Assembly (NCBI GenBank): GCA_002480015.1
Contig: DLQD01000107.1
Location: forward strand, 1 to 31,020
DNA: 31,020 bases
Source of the DNA: Opitutia bacterium UBA7441
GTDB taxonomy: Bacteria > Verrucomicrobiota > Verrucomicrobiia > Opitutales > Coraliomargaritaceae
Direction: 5' to 3'
Shown: positions 1-8,844 of the stretch, in pieces
How the letters are laid out: the number at the start of each line of letters is the position of its first letter
Position numbering within the stretch: position 1 is the stretch's first letter
Position numbers and translations under genes: made by a program
Notes under the pieces: model-generated
Databases searched by the model: none
What the model saw: only the letters and a program-made list of their open reading frames with translations
What the model was told of the DNA's origin: nothing

Positions 1-1
1 C

Positions 2-172
2 TTATCGAACTACACCCGCTACATCAACCACAGCGACGAACCCAACGCCTTCCTCGTCGTATCCAGCCGCTGGAAGAGCGCCCGCTTCGAAGCCCTCCGC
101 GAGATCGAACCCGGCGAGGAAATCTTTTTTAATTACGGCGAAGACTACTGGGAGTCGCCGGCGGAGTCCTAA
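2..172 (+). CDS. SET-domain protein, C-terminal fragment (5' end outside window)
   Basis: The reading frame is open from the window edge and stops at TAA 170-172, giving the last 56 residues. They carry the two hallmark C-terminal SET motifs: RYINHSDEPNA (the NHS cofactor-binding and pseudoknot strand) and GEEIFFNYGEDYW (the second pseudoknot element with the catalytic-type Tyr). SET proteins are S-adenosylmethionine-dependent lysine methyltransferases; the substrate of bacterial members is mostly unknown, and nothing here reveals it. No post-SET cysteine cluster follows, and the protein ends about five residues after the motif. The stop codon overlaps the stop of the convergent uvrA gene by three bases. 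The family call is firm; function beyond methyltransferase is not supported. Confidence 0.8.
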   Translation, partial: LSNYTRYINHSDEPNAFLVVSSRWKSARFEALREIEPGEEIFFNYGEDYWESPAES

Positions 173-3006
173 AGCACACTCTGTGTGGGGGTGCCTGTGC
201 CCTGGCAGAACTCGATAGCGGGCCCCTCGTAGAGGAGTTCGCCGCCGCCCTGCCCGCCTTCGGGGCCGAGTTCGACGATCCAATCGGCGAGACGAATAAC
301 ATCGAGGTCGTGCTCGATGATAAGGATGGTGTTGCCCGCATCGCGGAGCTTGAAAAGCAGATCCATCAGGCGCTGGATGTCGAGCCAGTGCAGACCAGTG
401 GTCGGCTCGTCGAGTATGTAGAGCGTCTCTCCCTGTTGACGTTTGCTCAGCTCTAACGAAAGTTTGATCCGCTGTGCCTCACCCCCGGAGAGCGTCGTAG
501 CGGGCTGACCGAGCTTGATATAGCCCAGGCCCACATCCGTCAGGGTTTGCAACTTCTCGGCGATGCGCGGCTGTTTACCAAAGACCGCCAGGGCCTCGTC
601 AACACTCATCTCGAGGACATCCGCGATGCTGTAGCCCTTGAAACGCACGTCGAGCGTCTCGCGGTTGTAGCGGCGTCCCTGGCAGCTGGGGCATTCGCTA
701 TAGACGTCGGCCATGAACTGCATGTCGAGTTTGATCACGCCGTCGCCCTTGCAACGCTCGCAGCGCCCGCCGCTGACATTAAAACTGAAACGGTTGCGCT
801 GATAGCCACGTATTTTAGCCAGCGAGCATTTAGCGAAGAGGTCGCGCAATTGGTCAAAGAGCTTAGTGAAGGTAGCCGGATTCGAGCGAGGACTGCGGCC
901 GATTGGTGACTGATCCACTTGAATGACCGACAGGAAATGATCCAGGCCCGAAATCCGGCCGTGCTTGCCGGGGATCGTCTTGGCCCGATTCAGTTTCAAG
1001 GCGGCCGCCTTGGCCAGGATGTCGTTAACCAAGGTACTCTTACCCGACCCTGAGATGCCGCAGACGACTGTCAGCAGACCAGCCGGAAAGCGCACATCGA
1101 TATTTTTGAGATTGTTGGCGCAGGCCCCTTGAATGGTCAGCCAGTCAACCTTAGGGCGCAGAGTGGCGGCGTTTTTTTCGACGCGGGCCTGCCCGCAAAG
1201 AAACATTCCCGAGCGGCTGCGTTGACTCTGAAAAGAGCCCTGAGGGTCGCCCTGGTAGATAAGTTCGCCGCCCTCGACACCCGCACCGGGGCCCAGCTCG
1301 ATCAGATGGTCGGCGGCGAGCATCGTCTCGGCATCGTGCTCGACCACGACGACGGAGTTGCCCCGCTCGCGCAAGCCGGTGAGGGTTTGAATGAGGCGGC
1401 GGTTATCGATCGGGTGTAGGCCGATGCTCGGCTCGTCCAGTAGATAGACCACGCCGACAAGCGACATACCCAGCTGCGTGGCCAGTCGGACTCGCTGCGC
1501 CTCGCCGCCGCTCAAGCTGGCGTAGGCCCGGTTCAGCGTGAGGTAGCTGAGGCCGACCTCGTTAAGAAAAGCCAGGCGCGAGCCAAGGCCACGCACCGCG
1601 TCGCTAACCGAGGCGTAGGCTGGATTCGATTCAAGCGTATGAACGAAGCCTTCCGCCTCCTGCAGAGACATGGCCAGCAGGTCGGTAATGGACCGGCCTT
1701 CGATCAGCACGCTCAGGCTGGCCTTACGAAGGCGGCGACCTTCGCAGGTTTCGCAGCGACTGCTGGTCTGGTAGGCCATGAGGCGTGCGCGCAGACCGTC
1801 GCTCGTGGTGGTGCGGCGGATATTTTCAAGGTCGGCCAAGACACCCTCGAAATGCATCGGTTCAGGCTGGGCCTTGCCCCCTTTCAGCTTGAAGCAGAAA
1901 AGCCGTTCGCCCGCGCCGTGGAGGATTTGCCCGCGCACCTCGGGTTCGAGTTCGTCCCAAGGCACATCCGGATCGAAAGGCAGCTGTTCGGCCAGTTGTT
2001 TAAGAATGGCGTTGTGCCGGATGATCATCAGCTTGGAGCCGAGGCGCCATGGTTTGATCGCGCCCTTCTTCACACTAATCGTCGGGTCAGGCACGATGAG
2101 CTCAGGCTGAAACTGCAAGGTCTCGCCGAGGCCCCCGCAGGCGGGGCAAGCGCCTTCCGCGTGATTCCACGAAAAGTGCCGGGGCGAGACACGCTCGTAG
2201 ACGTCGCCGCAATTCACACATGCCAATCGATTGCTGAGTGGCAGTTCGCGCCAGCCGCCCGCTTCTTCGATCAAAATAAGGGCACGGTCTTCCCCCTCGC
2301 TGAACGCGAGATCGAGGGAGTCGGCGAGGCGACTGCGCTGGTCAGGCTTAAGCACGACCCGGTCGACCACAATCTCGACAGTGATCTCCGACGCTTTGGA
2401 ATCGATCAAATCCGACTCGTCGAGGCGGCGGATCTCGCCGTTTAGCCGCACGCGCTGAAAGCCCCGCTGCTGGAGACGGGGCAACTCTTCACGGAGGATG
2501 GAAGGCTTGGCCGTGATCCAAGGCGCGAGGATCATGAGTCGGCTCCCTTCCGGCTCGGCGTAGAGGCGGGTCAGACAGTCATCCATCGAGCGGCGTTCAA
2601 TGATGCCACCGTCCTTCGGACAATACGGCGTGCCGCAGACCGCCCAGAGCACACGGGCGAAATCGGCAATCTCGGTAACGGTGGCCACCGTGCTGCGCGG
2701 GTTGCCCCCGCCGCCGCTTCGCTGCTCCAGCGCGATGACCGGCGAGAGCCCCTGAATGTAATCAACATCCGGCCGCGGGATTTGCTCCAGCACCATGCGC
2801 GCCTTAGTCGACAGACTGTCAATGTATTTACGGTAGCCCTCTGCGTAAATGGTGTCGAATGCCAGTGAGGATTTGCCCGATCCACTGACCCCAGTAATGA
2901 CCACGAGCTGATTACGCGGGATATCGACGCTAATGTTTTTTAAGTTATGTTCGCGTGCTCCTTTTACGGAAATCGAATTGGACAGCAGTGCGTCGGTGTT
3001 ACTCAT
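169..3006 (-). CDS. uvrA: UvrA, excinuclease ABC subunit A
   Basis: Damage-sensing ATPase of nucleotide excision repair, which loads UvrB onto lesions. At 945 residues it has the usual UvrA length and all expected parts: Walker A GVSGSGKS at 39-46, a UvrB-binding region after NPRSTVATVTEI, a first zinc site (CVNC...CPAC before GGLGE), the insertion region with CETCEGRRLR, ABC signature LSGGEAQRVRL with Walker B LLDEPSIGLH, a second Walker A GISGSGKS at 650-657, the DQSPIGRSPRSNPATFT signature, the C-terminal zinc finger (CERC...CPSC) and a second LSGGEAQR plus ILDEPTTGLH near the end. The UvrB-binding segment argues against a UvrA2 paralogue. ATG 3006 is chosen because the family domain begins about 11 residues later; no Shine-Dalgarno is visible. 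It diverges from the glutaredoxin gene. Confidence 0.95.
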   Translation of the reverse strand: MSNTDALLSNSISVKGAREHNLKNISVDIPRNQLVVITGVSGSGKSSLAFDTIYAEGYRKYIDSLSTKARMVLEQIPRPDVDYIQGLSPVIALEQRSGGGGNPRSTVATVTEIADFARVLWAVCGTPYCPKDGGIIERRSMDDCLTRLYAEPEGSRLMILAPWITAKPSILREELPRLQQRGFQRVRLNGEIRRLDESDLIDSKASEITVEIVVDRVVLKPDQRSRLADSLDLAFSEGEDRALILIEEAGGWRELPLSNRLACVNCGDVYERVSPRHFSWNHAEGACPACGGLGETLQFQPELIVPDPTISVKKGAIKPWRLGSKLMIIRHNAILKQLAEQLPFDPDVPWDELEPEVRGQILHGAGERLFCFKLKGGKAQPEPMHFEGVLADLENIRRTTTSDGLRARLMAYQTSSRCETCEGRRLRKASLSVLIEGRSITDLLAMSLQEAEGFVHTLESNPAYASVSDAVRGLGSRLAFLNEVGLSYLTLNRAYASLSGGEAQRVRLATQLGMSLVGVVYLLDEPSIGLHPIDNRRLIQTLTGLRERGNSVVVVEHDAETMLAADHLIELGPGAGVEGGELIYQGDPQGSFQSQRSRSGMFLCGQARVEKNAATLRPKVDWLTIQGACANNLKNIDVRFPAGLLTVVCGISGSGKSTLVNDILAKAAALKLNRAKTIPGKHGRISGLDHFLSVIQVDQSPIGRSPRSNPATFTKLFDQLRDLFAKCSLAKIRGYQRNRFSFNVSGGRCERCKGDGVIKLDMQFMADVYSECPSCQGRRYNRETLDVRFKGYSIADVLEMSVDEALAVFGKQPRIAEKLQTLTDVGLGYIKLGQPATTLSGGEAQRIKLSLELSKRQQGETLYILDEPTTGLHWLDIQRLMDLLFKLRDAGNTILIIEHDLDVIRLADWIVELGPEGGQGGGELLYEGPAIEFCQGTGTPTQSVL

Positions 3007-3024
3007 ACATCAAGGAAAGCGATG

Positions 3025-3053
3025 CTTATATATGAGATCGCAGCAGCGTGCAA
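3025..3053 (-). promoter_or_regulatory. Candidate sigma-70 promoter for uvrA
   Basis: On the minus strand, TTGCAC (3048-3053) and TATAAG (3025-3030) are separated by exactly 17 bases. The implied start near 3018 would leave a leader of about 12 bases before the ATG, which fits the absence of a Shine-Dalgarno site. The call rests on hexamer matches only. I see no recognisable LexA-type operator. Confidence 0.4.
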
Positions 3054-3131
3054 GCTCCCTCGGGATAAAGTTACAAAACAGCGAATTTACGTTGTCAGCA
3101 CGGGGTGTTTGTTTATATTTATAGGAATCAT

Positions 3132-3419
3132 ATGAGCAAAAACAAACTACCGATCCTCTACATCAAATCCGGTTGCCCCTGGTGCCGGGAAGCCCTCTCC
3201 TTCTTCAACTCCCAAGGCGTCGCACTGGACGTGCGTGATGTAAACGACAACCCGAAGGATATGGACGCGATGGTCGCCCTGAGCGGACAGACTAAGGCGC
3301 CGACCTTTGTCTATGAGGATTTCCTGGTAGCCGACTTCGACGTCAATGAATTCCTCGCCGAGCTCAACGAATTTCCCGGCATCCGCAAGAAGCTCGGCAT
3401 TTGCGACGACGAGAATTAA
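3132..3419 (+). CDS. Glutaredoxin family protein
   Basis: A 95-residue thioredoxin-fold protein with the dithiol active site CPWC at residues 15-18 near the end of the first strand, the cis-proline motif KAPTF (P57) and a short C-terminal helix. Such proteins reduce disulfides with glutathione or another thiol in the cytoplasm; the reductant in this organism is not evident. ATG 3132 is preferred over an upstream in-frame ATG at 3105: AGGA lies at 3123-3126, five bases before it, and the upstream nine residues are an AT-rich unstructured extension. The gene is single, diverges from uvrA and is followed by a strong terminator. CPWC differs from the CPYC of classical glutaredoxins, so an NrdH-like role is possible. 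Confidence 0.85.
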   Translation: MSKNKLPILYIKSGCPWCREALSFFNSQGVALDVRDVNDNPKDMDAMVALSGQTKAPTFVYEDFLVADFDVNEFLAELNEFPGIRKKLGICDDEN

Positions 3420-3517
3420 TTTTCATAGCGGGACGCTTTCCAGGCTTGAGCCAAGTCGAAGGCAGCGAGCTGCTCCAAGAATGAAGAGCCCTTGCTAAAG
3501 CTGCGGGCACCCATAAA

Positions 3518-3548
3518 AAAAGGCGCTTCTCTTACGGAAGCGCCTTTT
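3518..3548. terminator. Bidirectional intrinsic terminator between grx and the GreA-like gene
   Basis: A perfect 12-bp stem: left arm AAAAGGCGCTTC at 3518-3529, 7-base loop, right arm GAAGCGCCTTTT at 3537-3548. It is T-rich downstream on the plus strand and has an A-run at 3515-3521 that gives a T-run on the minus strand. It lies about 100 bases after the glutaredoxin stop and 28 bases past the GreA-like stop, so it can end both convergent transcripts. Confidence 0.9.
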
Positions 3549-3576
3549 GTTTGTGTGTTTGTTTAAATGACTTGAA

Positions 3577-5436
3577 TTACTTGGCGTCGACCCAGCGGGC
3601 AATGCTGAGGACCGTCCATTGCTCTTCGTTGCCACCAATCTTGGTGGTGACGGTCGCGCCGGGCTCTTTGCCGAGGAGGGCTTGCGCGAGCGGGGTCTTA
3701 TAGGAGAGCACATCGTTGTCAGGATCACTGTCCCAAGCACCGAGGATGGAGTAGCGCTGCGTGTTGCCGCTGGAACCTTCCTTCAGTTCGACGATACTAC
3801 CGATACTGACGTTTTCGACCGTCGCATCGGTGAAGTCCGTCACACGGGCGCGGGAGAGGTCGACTTCCAGCTCGTTCTTACGCGAGAGGAGCAGATCCTG
3901 GTCCTGGCGAGCCATCTTATACTCGGAATTTTCCTTCAAGTCACCATGATCGCGGGCGACCTGGATCGCCAGTTTGTTCTCGGGGATCTTCTTGGAGATA
4001 AGTTCTTCGTATTCGGACTTCGCGGCATTGAAGCTTTCCTGCGAGACGATGAGCGCTTCCTCCTCGGACGTTTCAGCAGCTTGACCGGCGAGCAAGCTCT
4101 GCACGGAAGGGAACTGCTTGATGAAACGGGCGAGCAGCGACTTTTTGGTCAAATCCTCGAAGCCCTGATTCAGCAGCAAAGTTTGCGCGAGGTCATTGGC
4201 TGTCTCGACATTGGCTGTGGAGAGCAAGTCCGGAATGAGTGTGGTATCGTCGCTCAGCAAGTCGGCCAGCGGGATGCGACGGGTGCTTGCATTTTGGAGC
4301 GCTTCGTAATCGATCGCGTAGAACATCGCAGCGAGGAGGCGTGGCGTGACGAGCGGCTCGATGATGCTGTTGTATTTCTTGGATGCGCGGTTTTTGACCA
4401 CCCAGAATAGAAGGGGGCCTTTGATTGTTTGTTCCTTCAGCCAGCGGTCGAGACAGTAGCGAATGCGTTCTTCCATCTCGTGTTCAAGCATGAAGTTGAT
4501 ACACTCACTGGTGAATTTGCCGCTGGAATTACGCAGCAGGTCTTCGACCATCGACTGCCATTTGTCCGGATAGGTGCGGCTGATGAGGTCCAGGTAGCGT
4601 TTGAAGTATTGGGCCGGTAAGTGGGCCGCCAGCTCGGAGTAGTCGTTCGTCGCATCGAGAATCGATGCAGAGGACGGCTCCAGTGATTCGACATCTTCGT
4701 GCAAGTCACGCGCCAGATTGTTGCGTACCCAGACGCCGTGTAAACGGTCGGCCTGGCTGAGGCTCTTGGCGTGCGCAATCGCTTCGGTCAACTCTTCGAG
4801 GATGGCCGGCATCTCTTCGCGGATGACGGAGATATTCTCGGAGAGCGCATAGAGTTTTTCGCCGAGTTCGATTTTTTGCTTCGAATTCTTGGTCGCATGG
4901 AACTGCTCCAGGATCTCGTCCTCGGGCTTCACGGGCTCGTCGCGGAAGATGTAAGGATCCGTCTTCTTTAGTGGCACACCGATGCGGGGGTCTTTGACCA
5001 GCACCTTCTTAGTGGCGGTCCACCATTTCTTGTATTTGATCGGGCCGATCACACGGGCGAGCAGACGCTCGATCTCGGACGCCATCATGGCTTGATCGTC
5101 GCTGGCGGCAATGATCTCGCAGATCAGGTCGGCAGGCTTCTTTTTGATCATCTCTTCAATCAGATCCGGCTCCGTGCGGGAGCGCACAAGGATATCGTTC
5201 GGCTTGAGGATATCGAGTTTATCCACGCAGAAAGCGGGCGCCATGGCATGACCGTCTTTACCATCTTCAAAGTCGATGATCAGGCGGTCGTCGGCTGCGT
5301 TATAGTCCACGATTTTGCCGAAACCCCAGCTGCGGTGCAGGCAGTAGTTGCCGGGCACCATGGCTTCGAGTTTCGCACGGTGCGGAACCAGTTTCGGATT
5401 CTTTTCGATGAGAGCGTCTATGGCCTCTTTATTCAT
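3577..5436 (-). CDS. greA: Long GreA-family transcription elongation factor (PVC type)
   Basis: A 619-residue protein whose last ~155 residues are a full GreA/GreB module: a coiled-coil beginning QESFNAAKSEYEEL near residue 466, the acidic fingertip HGDLKENSEY with D499 and E502 matching the pair that reactivates backtracked RNA polymerase, and the FKBP-like C-terminal domain (TPLAQALLGKEPGATV). The first ~460 residues are extra: a tudor/CarD-like stretch near 28-80 (HRSWGFGKIV, then IIDFEDGKDGHAM), then a mostly helical region. Chlamydial GreA is similarly long, so this is a family variant, not a sequencing artefact. ATG 5436 is chosen over an upstream GTG at 5469 because MNKEAIDAL starts a clean helix. 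It diverges from rsmB with a 53-base gap and no clear Shine-Dalgarno. Confidence 0.88.
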   Translation of the reverse strand: MNKEAIDALIEKNPKLVPHRAKLEAMVPGNYCLHRSWGFGKIVDYNAADDRLIIDFEDGKDGHAMAPAFCVDKLDILKPNDILVRSRTEPDLIEEMIKKKPADLICEIIAASDDQAMMASEIERLLARVIGPIKYKKWWTATKKVLVKDPRIGVPLKKTDPYIFRDEPVKPEDEILEQFHATKNSKQKIELGEKLYALSENISVIREEMPAILEELTEAIAHAKSLSQADRLHGVWVRNNLARDLHEDVESLEPSSASILDATNDYSELAAHLPAQYFKRYLDLISRTYPDKWQSMVEDLLRNSSGKFTSECINFMLEHEMEERIRYCLDRWLKEQTIKGPLLFWVVKNRASKKYNSIIEPLVTPRLLAAMFYAIDYEALQNASTRRIPLADLLSDDTTLIPDLLSTANVETANDLAQTLLLNQGFEDLTKKSLLARFIKQFPSVQSLLAGQAAETSEEEALIVSQESFNAAKSEYEELISKKIPENKLAIQVARDHGDLKENSEYKMARQDQDLLLSRKNELEVDLSRARVTDFTDATVENVSIGSIVELKEGSSGNTQRYSILGAWDSDPDNDVLSYKTPLAQALLGKEPGATVTTKIGGNEEQWTVLSIARWVDAK

Positions 5437-5489
5437 AATGATTGCTTGTCTTAGTCGTAAACGTTCCACTATGGACAGTTTCTACGCCA

Positions 5490-6779
5490 ATGAGAAGTAT
5501 TAAGTTTAGCTTATCCAGAAAGTCCACTTCGGGCTGGGAAGCGGCTGTACTGTTGACGGAAGCCTATCTGACGGGCGATCAAAAGGCCGACCAGCTACTC
5601 GATGGGCTCCCGGAAGATTTTATAGGCGACCGCCGCGCCGCCTGCCAATCTCTTTTTCTCGGTGCCTTGCGGCACGGACACCGTAGCCGCGCCGCCCTCA
5701 AGGGGCTGATGCGAAAGAAAGCCAAGCCCGGGGTCGAAGCGATCCTGCTGGTCACCGGCTACGAACTGCTGGACGCGGAGAGCGAGCGGTATCCAAAGAT
5801 CATCCACCATGCGGTGGAATGCAGCAAAGCGCTGGTCAACCGCTTCGAGCAGGGCTTTCTCAATGCGGTTTTACGCAAACTGCCGGACGCACTCGGCCAG
5901 ATCGTCCCCGGCACAGCACCGGCCGCCTACTTCAGCCACCCCGACTGGCTTGTGGCGCGCTGGCAAAAAGAATTTCTCGGCAGCTACACTCGCTTGCTGG
6001 AGTGGAACCAAGGTATCCCCACGACCTATCTGAAAATCTACGATCCCAAGATCGAGCGCCCCGCCGGGCTGGAGGCCACGGACTGGCCGCAGTTTTACAA
6101 AATCAGCGGACACGTTTCCTGGAAGGACGACCTCCTCCCCCTACTCAATCAGGGCAACGCCTATATTAAAGACCCCTCCACCCGCCTCGCGCCCGGCCTG
6201 CTCGCGCCGCAGCCTGGGGAATCGGTACTCGACCTCTGCGCCGCCCCTGGGGGCAAGGCCTACGACATGGCGCACGCGATGGAAGGCCGCGGCCAGATCA
6301 TCGCCGTCGATCTGCCAGGCAAGCGCATCGGCCGCCTCCAGCAGAATCTCGACTCATTGCAATCCCCAGACTTGATCTGCAGGATCATCGAATCCGACCT
6401 GCTGGAGCTCAGCGCCGACACATTTGAAGCGCACAAACTGCCGACCGCATACGATGCCGTCATGCTCGACGCTCCCTGCTCCAACACAGGCGTGGTTCAG
6501 CGCCGGACAGATGTCAAATGGCGCCTCCAAGCGAAGGACATCGAAGCCTGCGCACAGCTCCAGCTCCAACTGCTTCATTCCGCCGCCCGCTTCGTGCGCC
6601 CGGGCGGACGCCTTGTTTACAGCACCTGCAGTATCGAAGAAGCCGAAAACCGCGCAGTGGTGGACGCATTTTTAGCCTCGAAATCCGGCAGCAAGTTCCG
6701 ACTGGAAGCCTCGGAAATCAGCTACCCCTGGGAGACCGGCCATGACGGCGCGGGGGCGTTTTTGCTGCAGCGGACTTAA
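5490..6779 (+). CDS. rsmB: 16S rRNA (cytosine-C5)-methyltransferase, RsmB/Sun family
   Basis: A 429-residue protein, the same length as E. coli RsmB, which methylates C967 of 16S rRNA using SAM. The N-terminal ~130 residues are a NusB-like helical RNA-binding domain (AVECSKALVNRFEQGFLNAVLR). The catalytic domain has the SAM loop VLDLCAAPGGKA (248-257), motif II IIAVDLPGKR, motif IV MLDAPCSNTG with C330, and motif VI YSTCS with the nucleophile C380. The two-cysteine arrangement is typical of m5C RNA methyltransferases. ATG 5490 is preferred over a TTG at 5442 because it restores the family length and avoids overlapping the divergent gene's promoter region. No Shine-Dalgarno is evident. Confidence 0.9.
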   Translation: MRSIKFSLSRKSTSGWEAAVLLTEAYLTGDQKADQLLDGLPEDFIGDRRAACQSLFLGALRHGHRSRAALKGLMRKKAKPGVEAILLVTGYELLDAESERYPKIIHHAVECSKALVNRFEQGFLNAVLRKLPDALGQIVPGTAPAAYFSHPDWLVARWQKEFLGSYTRLLEWNQGIPTTYLKIYDPKIERPAGLEATDWPQFYKISGHVSWKDDLLPLLNQGNAYIKDPSTRLAPGLLAPQPGESVLDLCAAPGGKAYDMAHAMEGRGQIIAVDLPGKRIGRLQQNLDSLQSPDLICRIIESDLLELSADTFEAHKLPTAYDAVMLDAPCSNTGVVQRRTDVKWRLQAKDIEACAQLQLQLLHSAARFVRPGGRLVYSTCSIEEAENRAVVDAFLASKSGSKFRLEASEISYPWETGHDGAGAFLLQRT

Positions 6780-6856
6780 GTACTTCATTCTTTTTTTCAC
6801 AACCGCTCCGCTAGAGGGCCCTGCGGGCGAGGATAGGGAGGTGGGTTTAAATTCTT

Positions 6857-6930
6857 TCTGTAGATCAAGCTGTGACACTACAGATCCCGGAGCCGGCATC
6901 AACGGCCCGCGGACGCGACAGAGCGCGTCC
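6857..6930. repeat. Intergenic palindromic (REP-like) element with two hairpins
   Basis: Two inverted repeats lie in the rsmB-fumarase convergent spacer: TCTGTAG (6857-6863) with CTACAGA (6878-6884), and GGACGCG (6911-6917) with CGCGTCC (6924-6930) around a 6-base loop. There is no T-run, so these are not ordinary terminators. The GACGCG core recurs in another palindrome at 13161-13177, which suggests a dispersed repeat family. Copy number in the genome is unknown from this window. Confidence 0.4.
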
Positions 6931-6998
6931 CTCCGGAAAAGACTGATCATGATTCCATGACACGCCCAGCCGCCTTGAGAGGGTAGATAACCCCCGAC

Positions 6999-8684
6999 TT
7001 ACTTCTTCATTTCCGCCCGCGCGTTTTCGTAGGCGTGGAGCGCGCACTGCGAGCAGGCGATGCGGACGTCGGCAAAGAAATCGTTGCCCTTATCATCGAC
7101 CAGGATGTAGGCAGGAAAATCCTCCACTTCGATCTTCCAAATAGCCTCCATCCCGAGTTCGGGATATTCAAGCACTTCGACATTCTTGATATTGTGCTCA
7201 GCCAGCAAGGCAGCGGGGCCACCAATTGAGCCGAGGTAAAATCCGCCGAACTCTTTGCAAGCATCCGTAACTTGCTGCGAGCGGTTGCCCTTGGCCAGCA
7301 TGATCATGGAGCCACCTTCGGCCTGGAAGGGTTGCACGTAGCTGTCCATCCGCCCCGCGGTGGTGGGGCCGAAGGATCCCGACGGTTTACCCGCCGGCGT
7401 CTTGGCCGGGCCGGCGTAATAGACAGGGTGGTTTTTAAAATAGTCGGGCATGCCTTCGCCCCGATCCAGACGCTCCTGAATCTTGGCGTGAGCGATATCG
7501 CGCGCCACCACAATGGTGCCGCTCAGTGAAAGCGGTGTGGCCACGGGATATTGACTGAGCTCGGCCAGGATGTCCCGCATCGGGCGGTTCAGATCGATAG
7601 CGACGGGATCCTTCGGCTTAGCGATGGCACCCTCCGCGGGGATGAAGCGGCCCGGGTTTTCTTCCAGTTGCTCCAGCCAGACGCCGTCCTTGTCGATCCG
7701 CGCCTTAGCATTGCGGTCGGCCGAGCAGGAAACGCCGAGACCGACCGGGCAGGAAGCGCCGTGGCGCGGCAGGCGGACAACGCGGATATCGAGGGCAAAG
7801 TATTTGCCACCGAACTGTGCGCCGTAACCCATCTGACGCGTGTATTCGAGCAATTTGGCCTCGAGCGCGGTGTCGCGGAAGGCTTGGCCGTGCTCATTGC
7901 CCTCAGTGGGCAACTCGTCATAGTATTTAGTCGAGGCCAGCTTGACCGTCTTCAGGCAAGTCTCGGCCGAAGTGCCCCCGATGACGAAAGCGATGTGATA
8001 CGGTGGGCAAGCGGAGGTACCCAGCGTCCCCATCTTTTCGATACAGAATTTCTCCAGGTTAGCTGGGTTGAGCAAGGCTTTGGTTTCCTGGTAGAAAAAG
8101 GTCTTGTTCGCTGAACCCCCACCCTTGGCGACGAAGAGAAACTCGTAGCTATCGCCATCAGTTGCGAGCAGGTCGATTTGGGCGGGGAGGTTAGTGCCCG
8201 TGTTGGACTCCTCATACATGGAGAGCGGTGCCATCTGCGAATAGCGAAGGTTCTCGCGGGTGTAGGTGTTGTAGATACCCTTGGCTAGGGCAGCCTCGTC
8301 GCCCCCACCCGTCCAAACAGCTTGGCCTTTTTTCCCGAGGATGATCGCGGTGCCAGTGTCCTGGCAGAACGGGAGCACACCATGCGCCGAGACCTCGGCA
8401 TTGCGCAGCATCGTTAGCGCGATGGTGCGATCGTTCTCAGTCGCTTCCGGATCGTCAAGGATGGCCGCCACTTTTTCAAGGTGCTCCGTGCGCAGCTTAA
8501 AGGCAATGTCCTTCATGGCCGACTCCGCCAAGTAGGTCAGCGCACGGGGATCGACTTTAAGGACCGACTCGCCACCGAAGTCGACCGTCTCGACAAAGTC
8601 CTTCGTCAGCAGGCGATACTGCGTCTTATCCTTCCCCAAGGGAAATTGCTTTTGGTAGTAGAACTCAGGTGTGGGCTTGGCCAT
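6999..8684 (-). CDS. fumA: Fumarate hydratase, class I (iron-sulfur)
   Basis: A 561-residue oxygen-sensitive type fumarase that interconverts fumarate and L-malate in the TCA cycle. The N-terminal part (Fe-S hydro-lyase alpha type) holds FCQDTGTA with C107 and SACPPYHIAF with C226; HGASCPVGLGVSCSADRN gives C320. These three cysteines are offset by exactly two residues from C105, C224 and C318, the [4Fe-4S] ligands of E. coli FumA. The C-terminal beta-type domain has SGTIVVARDIAHAK and FGPTTAGRMD. The length is typical of single-chain class I enzymes, so no separate beta subunit is needed. The start ATG 8684 has a weak AGAGA upstream. The gene follows hisS on the same strand after 160 bases and may have its own promoter. 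Confidence 0.95.
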   Translation of the reverse strand: MAKPTPEFYYQKQFPLGKDKTQYRLLTKDFVETVDFGGESVLKVDPRALTYLAESAMKDIAFKLRTEHLEKVAAILDDPEATENDRTIALTMLRNAEVSAHGVLPFCQDTGTAIILGKKGQAVWTGGGDEAALAKGIYNTYTRENLRYSQMAPLSMYEESNTGTNLPAQIDLLATDGDSYEFLFVAKGGGSANKTFFYQETKALLNPANLEKFCIEKMGTLGTSACPPYHIAFVIGGTSAETCLKTVKLASTKYYDELPTEGNEHGQAFRDTALEAKLLEYTRQMGYGAQFGGKYFALDIRVVRLPRHGASCPVGLGVSCSADRNAKARIDKDGVWLEQLEENPGRFIPAEGAIAKPKDPVAIDLNRPMRDILAELSQYPVATPLSLSGTIVVARDIAHAKIQERLDRGEGMPDYFKNHPVYYAGPAKTPAGKPSGSFGPTTAGRMDSYVQPFQAEGGSMIMLAKGNRSQQVTDACKEFGGFYLGSIGGPAALLAEHNIKNVEVLEYPELGMEAIWKIEVEDFPAYILVDDKGNDFFADVRIACSQCALHAYENARAEMKK

Positions 8685-8844
8685 AATTTAAGTCTCTAAT
8701 TTAGATGAAATTCAGAATAAGAACTACTACTAGGTAGTTTGCAAGTCTGTGACAAGACAAGATTCGTAAATTGTAAACCATGGATGCACAGGTATGCGGT
8801 CCATACGTGGTTAAACTAGAACCGAGTCCAGGCATGTAGACCGA

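Noticed and set aside
3092..3119. TTGTCA/TATATT promoter for the glutaredoxin gene
   Set aside because: The 16-base spacing is acceptable, but transcription would start at or after the AGGA ribosome site, which would then be useless.
3105..3131. Longer glutaredoxin start
   Set aside because: The nine added residues come from the AT-rich leader, and AGGA is correctly spaced only for ATG 3132.
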